Source of the DNA: Methanocalculus sp. MSAO_Arc2
GTDB lineage: Archaea > Halobacteriota > Methanomicrobia > Methanomicrobiales > Methanocorpusculaceae
Direction: 5' to 3'
Length of the DNA: 19,221 nt
Assembly (NCBI GenBank): GCA_003838065.1
Contig: QZAC01000159.1
Span: 1 to 19,221 of the forward strand
Shown here: one piece after another, positions 6,898-15,054 of the stretch
How positions within the stretch are numbered: position 1 is the first letter of the stretch
Layout: each line of letters opens with the position of its first letter
Position numbers and translations under genes: made by a program
The notes under the pieces: generated by a model
What the model was told of the DNA's origin: nothing
Seen by the model: the letters and a program-made list of their open reading frames with translations, nothing else
The model's database searches: none

Positions 6898-8178
6898 ATG
6901 GAGATGGCCGATTACACCACACTCCGGCTCATGGAGCTCCTTCTCACCGCTGAGATCGTCAACCATGAGGAATCGCTTCAAATTTCCGATCTCACGCCTT
7001 TATCACGTGAAGCATTTGAGATCGGCAAGAAGAACCCTGATATCAGACGCCCGGTTATTGTGAGCAACAGCATGGCCAGGCGGGCACTTGCAATCGGGGA
7101 TGCACACACCCTCATCAGCTCAAATCCGTTTGTTGGATATGATGAATTTGGCCAGCGACTTTCCATCAACGCACTGGATGCAGCCGCCCGGTGGTTTTTG
7201 GAACATGGAGGGAGTGAAATGGCGGCAGATAATCCGGTACTTGCATTTTACTATGAGAAAGCCGGATTCAACGGTATCTCATATGATGCTGCACTCAGAA
7301 AGAATCCCCCCTATGAGGACAGTCGGGCATTTCTTGATTTGCGCATTGCCGCTCTTCCAGCAGGATCTGAAGAGATAAAAGAAGCGCTGGCTCTTGTCGC
7401 ATTGCATGCACCTGAGGAGATAGAAGAATCCTTTGAATCATTTGTAGCAACAGAGGAACAAATGGAGGTGATCGAAAAGATCAAAGTTGCTCTCTGCCAT
7501 AGGGACTATCTCAAAAAGCATCAGATCTATCAGATCGGACGTCTCCTCTTTGTTGGACCCCCTGGTACCGGCAAGACCACATTTGCTCTTTCTCTTGCCC
7601 GCGAACTGCATATGCCGGTTCTCGAGGCCCGGCTCTCCATGATCACCTCCCAGTATCTGGGAGAGACGTCAAAAAATATTGAGCGTATCTTTGAGATCGC
7701 AAAAATGCTCTCTCCATGTATCTTATTTATCGATGAATTTGATTATGTGGCCCGGACAAGAGATGCCGATGATCATGGGGCAATGAAGCGTGCAGTAAAT
7801 ACGCTTCTGAAAAATATCGATCAAATGAGTCTCATCAGGTCAAATGTCCTCTTTATCGGAGCAACAAATTACCCGGGTATCCTGGATGAGGCCGCATGGA
7901 GGCGATTTGATGAAGCTGTTTTGTTTTCATTACCAGATCAGCCGATGAGAGAAGCAATCCTCAAAGCCATCACCAGAAATATTCACATTATCCCGGATCT
8001 CTCTCTTCTCGCGGCACGGACTGAAGGATTCACCGGCGCCGATCTCAGATTAATGATAAAAGAAGCTGTGATGGTAGCGCTAAAAGACGGTCGTGAGGAG
8101 ATCAGTGAGGTGGATATCGAACAGGGTATGCTTCTGGTTGACAGGAGAAATGCACTCAGACAGAGTGGATGGGCATAA
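6898..8178 (+). CDS. AAA-family ATPase of unknown role
   Basis: A 426-residue protein. The C-terminal half is a single AAA module: Walker A GPPGTGKTT (about 220-228), Walker B ILFIDEFDYV (about 274-283), sensor 1 with second region of homology FIGATNYPGILDEAAWRRFD (about 319-338, including a candidate arginine finger), and the C-lid with the GFTGADLRLMIKEA sensor 2 segment. This resembles the proteasome-activating/Cdc48/FtsH branch. The N-terminal 215 residues are helical and acidic with no motif I recognise; they probably hold the substrate- or partner-binding part. There is no transmembrane segment or coiled coil, unlike FtsH or PAN. The gene lies between methionine aminopeptidase and an MBL-fold gene, with 2 bases to the next start, so it is part of the operon. 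A chaperone-like or remodelling role is an inference. Confidence 0.85.
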   Translation: MEMADYTTLRLMELLLTAEIVNHEESLQISDLTPLSREAFEIGKKNPDIRRPVIVSNSMARRALAIGDAHTLISSNPFVGYDEFGQRLSINALDAAARWFLEHGGSEMAADNPVLAFYYEKAGFNGISYDAALRKNPPYEDSRAFLDLRIAALPAGSEEIKEALALVALHAPEEIEESFESFVATEEQMEVIEKIKVALCHRDYLKKHQIYQIGRLLFVGPPGTGKTTFALSLARELHMPVLEARLSMITSQYLGETSKNIERIFEIAKMLSPCILFIDEFDYVARTRDADDHGAMKRAVNTLLKNIDQMSLIRSNVLFIGATNYPGILDEAAWRRFDEAVLFSLPDQPMREAILKAITRNIHIIPDLSLLAARTEGFTGADLRLMIKEAVMVALKDGREEISEVDIEQGMLLVDRRNALRQSGWA

Positions 8179-8180
8179 GT

Positions 8181-8897
8181 ATGAAGGTCACTCTTCTTGG
8201 GACCGGTGATGCAATCGGAACACCCAAGATCGGATGTACCTGTGAAAATTGCAGAACTGCTTGGGAAATGGGAAGAGAGCGGCTCAGGACATCTATTTTG
8301 ATCGAGTCTGAATCTCATAATATCATCGTCGATACTTCTCCCGATCTCCGCAGGCAGCTTCTTTCTGTCCGTTCTCCTTATATCAATGCAGGCATCTGGA
8401 CGCATGGTCATTATGACCATTTTATGGGATTTGGAGACTTTTACCGTGTCCAGAAACCGCCGCAAATGTTTGCGGCACCTGAGGTGCTTGAATATTGCAG
8501 AAGTATCTTTTCGTTTCTTCCCTTCTCCGGCATTTCGGTACAGCCCTATCGGCCGTTTTCCCTCTATGGTCTGGATATAACACTATTTCCTGTATCACAT
8601 CCGGATGCGCCGACATATGGCATACGAGTTGAGTCAGATCATCATGTTCTGGTATATTCTTCTGATACCCGGCTGGACATACCGGAAAGGAGCCTTACCT
8701 GCATGGAAGGCGCAGACCTCCTTCTCCTTGATGCCATCGCTCCAGCCGGGATCAGTATCAATAAACACATGAACTATCCAGAGGCGATTGATCTGGCATC
8801 AATATTAAAACCAAAACAGCTTCGGTGCGTTCATATGAGCCACCTTGTCCCCTGGGATCTGCCATATGCTGGAACTGATTTTGAGGTTTTCTTCTGA
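8181..8897 (+). CDS. MBL-fold metal-dependent hydrolase, PhnP-like
   Basis: A 238-residue metallo-beta-lactamase-fold enzyme. The metal motif HGHYDH is at 75-80, and further ligands are likely in the SHPDAP, SSDTRLD and HMSHL segments. A CxCxxC cluster (Cys19, Cys21, Cys24) in GCTCENC, after the LGTGDAIGTP opening, matches the structural-zinc loop of PhnP-type phosphoribosyl cyclic phosphodiesterases. I therefore assign it to that branch and not to RNase Z or lactonases. The physiological substrate is unknown: no phosphonate genes are nearby, so a role in cyclic nucleotide phosphate cleanup is speculative. The frame is open from an ATG at 8169 inside the ATPase gene, but the ATG at 8181 begins at the conserved first strand (MKVTLLGTG) and is preferred. 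Confidence 0.88.
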   Translation: MKVTLLGTGDAIGTPKIGCTCENCRTAWEMGRERLRTSILIESESHNIIVDTSPDLRRQLLSVRSPYINAGIWTHGHYDHFMGFGDFYRVQKPPQMFAAPEVLEYCRSIFSFLPFSGISVQPYRPFSLYGLDITLFPVSHPDAPTYGIRVESDHHVLVYSSDTRLDIPERSLTCMEGADLLLLDAIAPAGISINKHMNYPEAIDLASILKPKQLRCVHMSHLVPWDLPYAGTDFEVFF

Positions 8898-8956
8898 TCC
8901 TGTCGATGCCTCTACCGTCAATGCCTATATAGTCCCGCTACCAATTGATATACGGT

Positions 8957-9226
8957 ATGAACATAAAAATCCTGGAACTTGAAAAGAATAAGGTTAGGAT
9001 GGTGTTGGTTTCAGAGAAACACACTTTTATGAATCTACTTACTGATGAGATCCTGACTGATCCCGCTGTTAATGTGGGTCAATATGTGGTTGAGTACCAG
9101 TTCTCAGATCCGGTCCTTCTCGTCACAACCGATGGCAGTAAAGATCCGATAACGGTTATCAGGGAAGCGTGTGAACGGATCAGCCGTTCCTGTGACAAAC
9201 TCCTGGATCAGGTTGATTCAGCCTGA
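8957..9226 (+). CDS. rpoL: DNA-directed RNA polymerase subunit Rpo11 (RpoL)
   Basis: Small archaeal RNA polymerase assembly subunit, the homologue of eukaryotic Rpb11/AC19, which pairs with Rpo3 in the alpha-like platform. The 89 residues carry the family pattern HTFMNLLTDEIL (about 23-34), QYVVEYQFSDPVLLVTTDG and the closing amphipathic helix VIREACERISRSCDKLL. An upstream in-frame TTG (8945) exists, but the ATG at 8957 fits the family N-terminus (MNIKILELEKNKVRMV). It lies 59 bases after the MBL-fold gene and is the last gene of the plus-strand run. A stem-loop covers its last codons and stop. Confidence 0.93.
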   Translation: MNIKILELEKNKVRMVLVSEKHTFMNLLTDEILTDPAVNVGQYVVEYQFSDPVLLVTTDGSKDPITVIREACERISRSCDKLLDQVDSA

Positions 9227-9230
9227 TCCA
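9204..9230 (+). terminator. Stem-loop at the rpoL 3' end
   Basis: TGGATCAGG (9204-9212) pairs perfectly with CCTGATCCA (9222-9230) around a 9-base loop. The stem contains the rpoL stop codon and is followed by a T-rich stretch (9240-9260, including TATTTTTCTCT). It separates rpoL from the convergent aIF2-beta gene and could end transcription in either direction. Archaeal termination usually needs only the T-run, so the stem may instead protect the 3' end. Confidence 0.5.
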
Positions 9231-9302
9231 GAAAATGTATTTGTTATTTTTCTCTATATTATCACCGGATTGAAAGGTATGCCTGCGTATGCCCCTTCAA
9301 GA

Positions 9303-9914
9303 TCAAAGTCGCTGGGTAAACGCAACCTGACCTGAGATTTTTGTGATCTTCACGCGGATCTTCTGGCCAGGCTTACCCCCGGACACATAGAGAATGTACT
9401 TCCCAACCTTCGCCACACCGTCACCACGCCTGCTGACCGATTCAATGTCGACCTCAAGCTCCTGCCCTTCTTCGAGGCTGGTCCCCTTCACTTCGGTTCG
9501 CGCCCTTCTTTTTCTCACTGGCCGGTGGCTTCCGCACGCATCGCACCTGAGCATCTGGATCCGGTCATCCTTTACCAGCCGGGTGTCAGGTCTTCCGCAT
9601 TCCGAGCAGATGACAAAGTCATCGATATAGTTCTTCACGATCGCACTCAATACATCTGATTCAAATTTTCCATTAAAGATGGCGCGGCTGCCATCAATCT
9701 TTCCCGCAGTTCCAAGTTCTCCAAGCATGAACTTCATCAGGTGATCGGTGTCCCGGCCGAGTGTCCCGGCAATCTCAGCAAAATTTTCAAGGATGGTAGT
9801 CTTTCCTTCCAGGTAAGACTTCACCGGCGGCACAATGAACCGCTCACCCGTCTCGGTCGGCTCGGTTATGCCGGTATATGCCTTCTTCAACAGTTCCTCG
9901 TACGAATCAACCAT
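9303..9914 (-). CDS. Translation initiation factor aIF2 beta subunit with TRAM tail
   Basis: Beta subunit of the archaeal initiator-tRNA-delivering factor. The 203 residues comprise an N-terminal helix (YEELLKKAY) that contacts the gamma subunit, the alpha/beta core (about 25-98), and the zinc ribbon with Cys103, Cys106, Cys124 and Cys127 (CSEC and CDAC). A TRAM domain is fused at 145-203 (LEVDIESVSRRGDGVAKVG to the C-terminus), a small beta-barrel that binds RNA. Core aIF2-beta proteins end near residue 140. TRAM-tailed versions are known in Methanomicrobia, so this is lineage-typical, not an anomaly. It diverges from purL across 88 bases. Confidence 0.95.
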   Translation of the reverse strand: MVDSYEELLKKAYTGITEPTETGERFIVPPVKSYLEGKTTILENFAEIAGTLGRDTDHLMKFMLGELGTAGKIDGSRAIFNGKFESDVLSAIVKNYIDDFVICSECGRPDTRLVKDDRIQMLRCDACGSHRPVRKRRARTEVKGTSLEEGQELEVDIESVSRRGDGVAKVGKYILYVSGGKPGQKIRVKITKISGQVAFTQRL

Positions 9915-10002
9915 GCAGTAATGTAGGTTTCCAGTGGTAAAAAGGGTGGTATCACTGGATATGAGATCCTTATTTCATCTTTGAAGAAGATCACTTAAAC
10001 GA

Positions 10003-12075
10003 ATGCTGTCCACTGAAGACCTGGAAAAAATCCGATTACGGCTTGGAAGGGAAATTACCCCCCTTGAAGTCGCGGCATTTGAAAATCTCTGGAGCGAACA
10101 CTGTAGCTACCGATCGACAAAAACACTCCTTAGAACCCTTCCGACTGAAGGGAAATCCGTCATCATCGGACCGGGAGATGATGCTGCGATCATCTCATTT
10201 TCTGAGAAGACCGCGCTTGCGATCGGGATGGAGAGCCATAATCATCCAAGCTACATCGATCCATACAATGGTGCTGCCACCGGGGTTGGAGGAATTGTCC
10301 GTGATATCATCTCTATGGGTGCATATCCAATTGCCCTCATGGATCCTCTCTGCTTTGGAAGCCTTGATAATGAAAAAACCCGCTATCTTTTAGAACAGGT
10401 TATCGCTGGCATCGGTGATTACGGCAACTGCATCGGCGTCCCGGTTGTGAGGGGTGATATCATCTTTGACGAGAGTTATCAGGGCAACCCACTTGTTAAC
10501 GTCGTCGCTGTTGGCGTGCTTGATCCAAAAAGGATCGTTACAGGCAGAGTTAAAAAACCGGGAAACCGTCTGGTTATGTATGGTTCCCGCACTGGCCGCG
10601 ATGGCCTTGGAGGTGCTTCATTTTCCTCACGGGAACTCTCTCCTGGTGCACTTTCTGAAGAACGTCCGAGCGTTCAGATCGGCGATCCTTATCTGGAGAA
10701 GCTTCTCATCGATGCGACCGCTGAGATTTGTGCGACCGGGAAGGTATATGCATGCAGGGACCTGGGCGCTGCGGGGCTCGCAGGTGCGTCAAGTGAAATG
10801 TCGAGTACGTATGGTGCACGCATTATAGCAGATAAGGTGCCCCTTCGTGAGACAGGAATGAACGAGATCGAGATCATGCTTGCCGAGTCGCAGGAGCGGA
10901 TGCTTGTTGAGGTGGCACCAGAAGACCTTGACCTGTTCGAATCCATTTTTGAGAAATATGATCTTGCATGGGCTGATGTCGGGGAGGTGATCGAAGAACC
11001 ACGCTACATTGTTCTGTTCAATGGACAGGTCGTCTGCGATCTACCAATGGATCTCCTCGTTGGCGGAGCGCCTCTTTGCGAGTGGGAGAAGAAACCCTAC
11101 CAGGCAGAAGAGCCATACCACCGCCCACAAGAGGATCTTCGTACACTTGCAAAAAAGGTTCTCTCACATCCTGAGTGTGGTTCAAAAGACTGGGTCGTTT
11201 CGCAATACGATCATGACGTGCAGCTCAGGACTGTCTCACTTGGTCCTGATGCTGCCGTACTCAGACTGGAAGACAAAGCCCTTTTCTTCAGTTGTGGCTG
11301 CAACCCCCGGCATATCTATCTCAGACCACGTGAAGGAACCGCAAACTCGGTCCTTGAAAACGCATCGAACCTCGCATGTTATGGTGCGGAACCACTCTGC
11401 GTGGTTGACTGCCTGAACTTTGCAAGCCCGGCGCGGCCGGAGATCAGCTGGCAGATCGAAGAATCCATCCTTGGAATGGGTGAAATGTGCAGGCTCCTTA
11501 AAACACCGATTGTCGGTGGCAATGTCTCCTTATATAACGAGAGTGATGAGTTTGAAACCAGGATCAAACCCACCCCAATGCTCGGAATGATTGGGCAGGG
11601 GAAACTTCGCACCTACACTCCACCGCCTGATGGAGCGATCCTTGCCCTCATCGGCTCAACCGAATCCGACCTTGGTGGATCGATTCTGGACAGTGTGACT
11701 GGATGTGGAGGGATGGCACCTGCTCCTGGGAACGTAAAGACAGTGATTGCAATGCGGGATCTCGTGAGATCCGGTGCACTCTATACAGCAACTGATCTCT
11801 CCCGTGGGGGGCTTTTGGCTGCACTTGCAAAGATTGCCCCATGCTCTTCAATTACTGTTGAGGGGGATCCTATTATTGGTCTCTTCTCCGAGACATATGC
11901 ACGATTCCTTGTTGCTCTCAAAGACCGGAAGGTTCTGGAAGGGTTGCCCCATACCATTCTTGGAACTGTGGGGGGTGATGGTTTGATGATCAATACCATG
12001 GATGGGGGTGTTCATATCACGCCTGCTGATCTGGCTGCCTGGTCTGACACAATCACTAAAGTGATGACCTCCTAA
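10003..12075 (+). CDS. purL: Phosphoribosylformylglycinamidine synthase subunit PurL
   Basis: ATP-dependent synthetase subunit of step four of de novo purine synthesis, converting FGAR to FGAM with ammonia from the separate glutaminase PurQ, held together by PurS. The 690-residue small-type PurL has duplicated AIR-synthase-like halves. Visible motifs are SEHCSYRSTK (31-40), GPGDDAA (56-62), the SHNHPS loop (78-83) and GAATGVGGIVRD (90-101). The second half includes GGNVSLYNE and a DLSRGGLLAAL segment. No purQ or purS is in the window, so they lie elsewhere. The start codon begins at the conserved N-terminus, and no clear ribosome binding site is seen. The gene ends four bases into the convergent flavodoxin gene. 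Confidence 0.96.
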   Translation: MLSTEDLEKIRLRLGREITPLEVAAFENLWSEHCSYRSTKTLLRTLPTEGKSVIIGPGDDAAIISFSEKTALAIGMESHNHPSYIDPYNGAATGVGGIVRDIISMGAYPIALMDPLCFGSLDNEKTRYLLEQVIAGIGDYGNCIGVPVVRGDIIFDESYQGNPLVNVVAVGVLDPKRIVTGRVKKPGNRLVMYGSRTGRDGLGGASFSSRELSPGALSEERPSVQIGDPYLEKLLIDATAEICATGKVYACRDLGAAGLAGASSEMSSTYGARIIADKVPLRETGMNEIEIMLAESQERMLVEVAPEDLDLFESIFEKYDLAWADVGEVIEEPRYIVLFNGQVVCDLPMDLLVGGAPLCEWEKKPYQAEEPYHRPQEDLRTLAKKVLSHPECGSKDWVVSQYDHDVQLRTVSLGPDAAVLRLEDKALFFSCGCNPRHIYLRPREGTANSVLENASNLACYGAEPLCVVDCLNFASPARPEISWQIEESILGMGEMCRLLKTPIVGGNVSLYNESDEFETRIKPTPMLGMIGQGKLRTYTPPPDGAILALIGSTESDLGGSILDSVTGCGGMAPAPGNVKTVIAMRDLVRSGALYTATDLSRGGLLAALAKIAPCSSITVEGDPIIGLFSETYARFLVALKDRKVLEGLPHTILGTVGGDGLMINTMDGGVHITPADLAAWSDTITKVMTS

Positions 12076-12560
12076 GTTCTGGCAATATCCCAGACAGCCC
12101 TTTTCAGGGCTGTGATCTCTTTCTCATCTTTTACTCCCTGCCTGGAAAAGGTGATATTGTGGCGGCCAACGACATTCATGCCGGAACTCAAGGCCATTTT
12201 TTCCAGAATTGCAAGTGTTTCCCCCGGGGATCCATGTGAGGTGCAGATAAGAATAGTTCTTGTGCCAGATGCGTTCTGTATTGCCTGGATCATTGCATTT
12301 GCTGCTGGTGTCGGGCGAAATGCCCAGACGGGTGTACCAAGAATGATCAAATCATAGCCGCTTACATCAATGACATCTGGTTCGATCTCGGCGAGGGCTC
12401 CAGAACGTGCGCGGGGAATGCCCAGAAGGTACATCGTAGCCTTCCCATATGGAGCCCGATCCTTCACCCTGATACATTCAGCGCCGATGGATTTTACAAG
12501 ATCCATCATCACAGCATGTGTATTGCCGGTTTCACTATGGTAGATGCAGATGGTTCGCAT
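12072..12560 (-). CDS. Flavodoxin-family protein
   Basis: A 162-residue FMN-binding flavodoxin fold. The phosphate-binding loop HSETGNTHAV (8-17) follows the first strand MRTICIY. GYDLIILGTPVWAFRPTPA carries the Trp of the isoalloxazine-contacting 60s/90s loop region, and ILICTSHGSPG supplies another loop. It probably acts as a cytoplasmic low-potential electron carrier or an NAD(P)H-type reductase partner. The redox partner is not evident. It starts 44 bases after the end of ilvC on the same strand and could be cotranscribed with it. Its end overlaps the purL stop by four bases in convergent orientation. Confidence 0.88.
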   Translation of the reverse strand: MRTICIYHSETGNTHAVMMDLVKSIGAECIRVKDRAPYGKATMYLLGIPRARSGALAEIEPDVIDVSGYDLIILGTPVWAFRPTPAANAMIQAIQNASGTRTILICTSHGSPGETLAILEKMALSSGMNVVGRHNITFSRQGVKDEKEITALKRAVWDIART

Positions 12561-12604
12561 ACCGGTGTATGGAATCTTATCTGTAATAAAAAGTGTGAAG
12601 GGAA

Positions 12605-13597
12605 TTATTTAGTTTTAAACTGTGGCATATCCTTCCTGAGCTCGGCTCCAATCCGCTCGATTTCGTGCTCCTCATCTGCGCGGGTCAGTGCATTGAAGAC
12701 TGGTCGGTTCACAATATTTTCAAGGATCCATTCCTTTGCAAACGTGCCGTTCTGGACTTCCGCGAGTATCTCCTCCATCTCCATCCTGCTCTCCGGACCG
12801 ATGACGCGGGGCCCCCGGGTCAGATCTCCATATTGTGCAGTGTTGCTCACATACTGTCGCATTTTGGTAAAACCACCTTCATAGATGAGGTCAATGATGA
12901 GCTTGGTTTCATGCAGCACTTCAAGATAGGCCATTTCTGGACTGTATCCTGCATCAACAAGCGTCTCGTATCCTGCCCTGATCAGGGAGGTGATTCCGCC
13001 GCACAGTACTGCCTGCTCACCGAAGAGATCGGTCTCGGTCTCCTCGCGGAAGGTCGTTTCAAGCACCATGGCCCGAGTTGCACCAATCCCTTTGGCATAG
13101 GCAAGAGCATGTTTCCGGGCGTTTCCTGAGACATCCTGGTGAACCGCGATGAGAGCCGGGACGCCCATACCCTCGGTGTACGTCCGTCTTACCATATACC
13201 CGGGACCTTTTGGGGCCACCATGAAGACATCAACACTTTCGGGGGGGATGATCTGGCCGTAATGGATATTAAAGCCGTGAGAAAATACCAGGGAAGCTCC
13301 CTTCTTGAGATGAGGTGCGATTTCTGATCGGAAGACCGCTCCCTGGCTCTCGTCCGGGAGGAGAATCTGGACAATATCTGCTTGTTTAACCGCTTCTGAG
13401 ACAGTATAGACTTTAAATCTGTCTTTTTCAGCTTCATCCCAGCTTTTTCCCGGGCGGAGCCCGATGATGACATCGAGGCCGCTGTCGCGGAGATTCAACG
13501 ACTGGCCGCGGCCCTGTGATCCGTAACCGATAACGGCGATCTTTTTATCTTTCAGGACAGATAGATCGGCGTCTGCATCATAGTATTTCTGAACCAT
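12605..13597 (-). CDS. ilvC: Ketol-acid reductoisomerase
   Basis: Second step of branched-chain amino acid synthesis: Mg-dependent isomerisation and NAD(P)H reduction of acetolactate or acetohydroxybutyrate. The 330-residue class I enzyme has the Rossmann loop GYGSQG (24-29), a short cofactor-specificity loop in GLRPGKSW (46-53), the catalytic His107 (FSHGFN), and Mg ligands Asp190 and Glu194 (TETDLFGEQ) plus Glu226 and Glu230 (AYLEVLHE). The Arg and Ser in the specificity loop would favour NADPH, but that is inference. GGTGG precedes the ATG by about eight bases, and an AT-rich TATA-like stretch lies about 40 bases upstream. It diverges from mptA. Confidence 0.97.
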   Translation of the reverse strand: MVQKYYDADADLSVLKDKKIAVIGYGSQGRGQSLNLRDSGLDVIIGLRPGKSWDEAEKDRFKVYTVSEAVKQADIVQILLPDESQGAVFRSEIAPHLKKGASLVFSHGFNIHYGQIIPPESVDVFMVAPKGPGYMVRRTYTEGMGVPALIAVHQDVSGNARKHALAYAKGIGATRAMVLETTFREETETDLFGEQAVLCGGITSLIRAGYETLVDAGYSPEMAYLEVLHETKLIIDLIYEGGFTKMRQYVSNTAQYGDLTRGPRVIGPESRMEMEEILAEVQNGTFAKEWILENIVNRPVFNALTRADEEHEIERIGAELRKDMPQFKTK

Positions 13598-13618
13598 AGG
13601 TATTCCACCATTAATACG

Positions 13619-13630
13619 GTTGGAACCAAC
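13619..13630. repeat. Inverted repeat in the ilvC leader
   Basis: GTTGG and CCAAC flank AA. The repeat lies directly downstream of the TATA-like stretch of ilvC (AGTATAATATATTTATG on the minus strand, about 13629-13645) and 22 bases before the ATG, so it would sit at or near the transcription start. A repressor site there is plausible but unproven. Confidence 0.3.
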
Positions 13631-13721
13631 ATAAATATATTATACTGGTTGAGGCGTACCTCATTGTACTTTTATTATCCTGGTCTTCATCTATGGAGAC
13701 ATACGATCGAGGTCTTTTCAC

Positions 13722-14657
13722 ATGGAACTTTCAGATATTCAGTCCACTATCCCCGATATCCGGATCAATCTGAGCCGGGTGGGTGTTCGGAATGTGCAAA
13801 AACTGGTCGAGGTCGCACGCGTCGGAAAACGACCAGCGATCTTTATATCAAACTTCGACATCTTCGTGGATCTCCCGGGATCACTCAAAGGTGCTAACCT
13901 CTCGAGAAATTTCGAAGTGATTGACGATGTCATGGAGCAGACAATTGGTGGGGAGGTAAAAGACATTGAGGAGGTCTGCAGCACAGTTGCCAGAAAGCTC
14001 CTTGACCGGCACGAGTATGCAGAGAGAACCGAGGTTCGGATGAAGAGCGACTTCATGGTCAAGAGAGAGACTCCGGTTACCGGGACGATCTGTCATGAGG
14101 TTGTCACAGTGCATGCCCGTGCGCTAGCCCAGCGGACGAAGAGGGATCCGATCATCAGAAAGAGTATCGGTGCAGAGGTTACCGGTATGACGGCCTGTCC
14201 CTGTGCGCAGAACATCATGATGGATCATGCAATGCTGGTACTTGAGTCACTGGATATCGATCAGGAGAAGATCGGCAAGTTCTTCAGTGAAGTTCCGATG
14301 GCAACCCACAACCAACGTGGCAAGGGCTTTCTCTGTATTGAAACCGATGACGATCAGCATGTACCGCTTGAAGATGTTATCAAAGTTCTCAAGGAGTCGA
14401 TGAGTGCGGAGATCTATGAACTTTTAAAGCGGGGTGATGAGAGTTATGTCGTCATGGAGGCTCATAAAAATCCACGATTTGTCGAAGATTGTGTTCGGGA
14501 GATGGCAAAGAAAGTTGTCGGTACCTTTGGTCACCTGCCGGGTGATGCATATGTCACCATACGACAGACAAATGAGGAGAGCATTCACCAGCATGACGCC
14601 TATGCAGAGCGGCATGCAACGCTTGCTGAGTTGTATGCGGAATTAAACGGCGATTAA
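13722..14657 (+). CDS. mptA: GTP cyclohydrolase MptA (type IV)
   Basis: Converts GTP to 7,8-dihydroneopterin 2',3'-cyclic phosphate, the first step of tetrahydromethanopterin synthesis in methanogens; it is an Fe(II)-dependent relative of FolE2. The 311 residues contain the conserved TGMTACPCAQ segment (154-163, with Cys159 and Cys161) and VPMATHNQRGKG, both family signatures, plus an internal tandem of tunnelling-fold halves. The ATG at 13722 follows a GAGGT motif. A TTTATTAT box (13671-13678) sits about 45 bases upstream, placing the transcript start near 13700. It is divergent from ilvC, and the downstream mptB phosphodiesterase is not in this window. Confidence 0.95.
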   Translation: MELSDIQSTIPDIRINLSRVGVRNVQKLVEVARVGKRPAIFISNFDIFVDLPGSLKGANLSRNFEVIDDVMEQTIGGEVKDIEEVCSTVARKLLDRHEYAERTEVRMKSDFMVKRETPVTGTICHEVVTVHARALAQRTKRDPIIRKSIGAEVTGMTACPCAQNIMMDHAMLVLESLDIDQEKIGKFFSEVPMATHNQRGKGFLCIETDDDQHVPLEDVIKVLKESMSAEIYELLKRGDESYVVMEAHKNPRFVEDCVREMAKKVVGTFGHLPGDAYVTIRQTNEESIHQHDAYAERHATLAELYAELNGD

Positions 14658-14660
14658 GGC

Positions 14661-14705
14661 AGAGATTTGACTGTCTATTGTGGATGAAGTAATACCCAAA
14701 TCTCT
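14661..14705 (+). terminator. Possible mptA 3' stem-loop
   Basis: AGAGATTTG (14661-14669) is the exact complement of CAAATCTCT (14697-14705), with 27 bases between. It starts four bases after the mptA stop and is followed by a T/C-rich stretch without a long T-run. A weak candidate for a transcript end. Confidence 0.3.
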
Positions 14706-15054
14706 TCTCATCTCTCTTCTATTGCACTGGAATCTTCGTAATCGACTTCATTTTGCATTAATAAATTGTATGTTTGGTAATTCTAGGAAAGTAGCGCGCA
14801 CCAGCTTTTGAAAAACAATCGAGTTATTGCCGCTATCGGGAATACATACCGAAATTTGTGAATTATTCTATTATTTGTAATACCTTTTATTAATTATATT
14901 ATTTATAGTATTATGTTTGCCTGTATCGTAATCCAAACATAAATTAACGATATCGATCTAAATTACTTCAGCGTACTTTGGTACGTGTCATAACCGCACA
15001 GGAATAGATATTGTATAGCAAATCGACTACCACATTTTGGATGAGGCGATAACA
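14706..15054 (+). promoter_or_regulatory. Gene-free leader and promoter region of the frh operon
   Basis: About 350 bases with no convincing gene on either strand. The middle (about 14870-14925) is extremely AT-rich, including ATTAATTATATTATTTATAG, and is the best place for TATA elements. That would leave a 5' leader of about 100 bases or more. The leader contains the hairpin 14972-14985. GAGGCGAT (15042-15049), just before the TTG start of frhA, is a Shine-Dalgarno-like sequence close to GAGGTGAT. A long leader before a highly expressed hydrogenase operon suggests regulation, but no known riboswitch is recognised. Confidence 0.45.
14972..14985. repeat. Short hairpin in the frh leader
   Basis: CGTAC and GTACG flank the tetraloop TTTG, about 70 bases before the frhA start. 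It could be a protein-binding palindrome in DNA or a small RNA hairpin. Five paired bases alone are not strong evidence. Confidence 0.35.

Noticed and set aside
9303..9480. TRAM domain on aIF2-beta as a novel fusion
   Set aside because: TRAM-tailed aIF2-beta is known in Methanomicrobia, so it is a lineage trait and not new.
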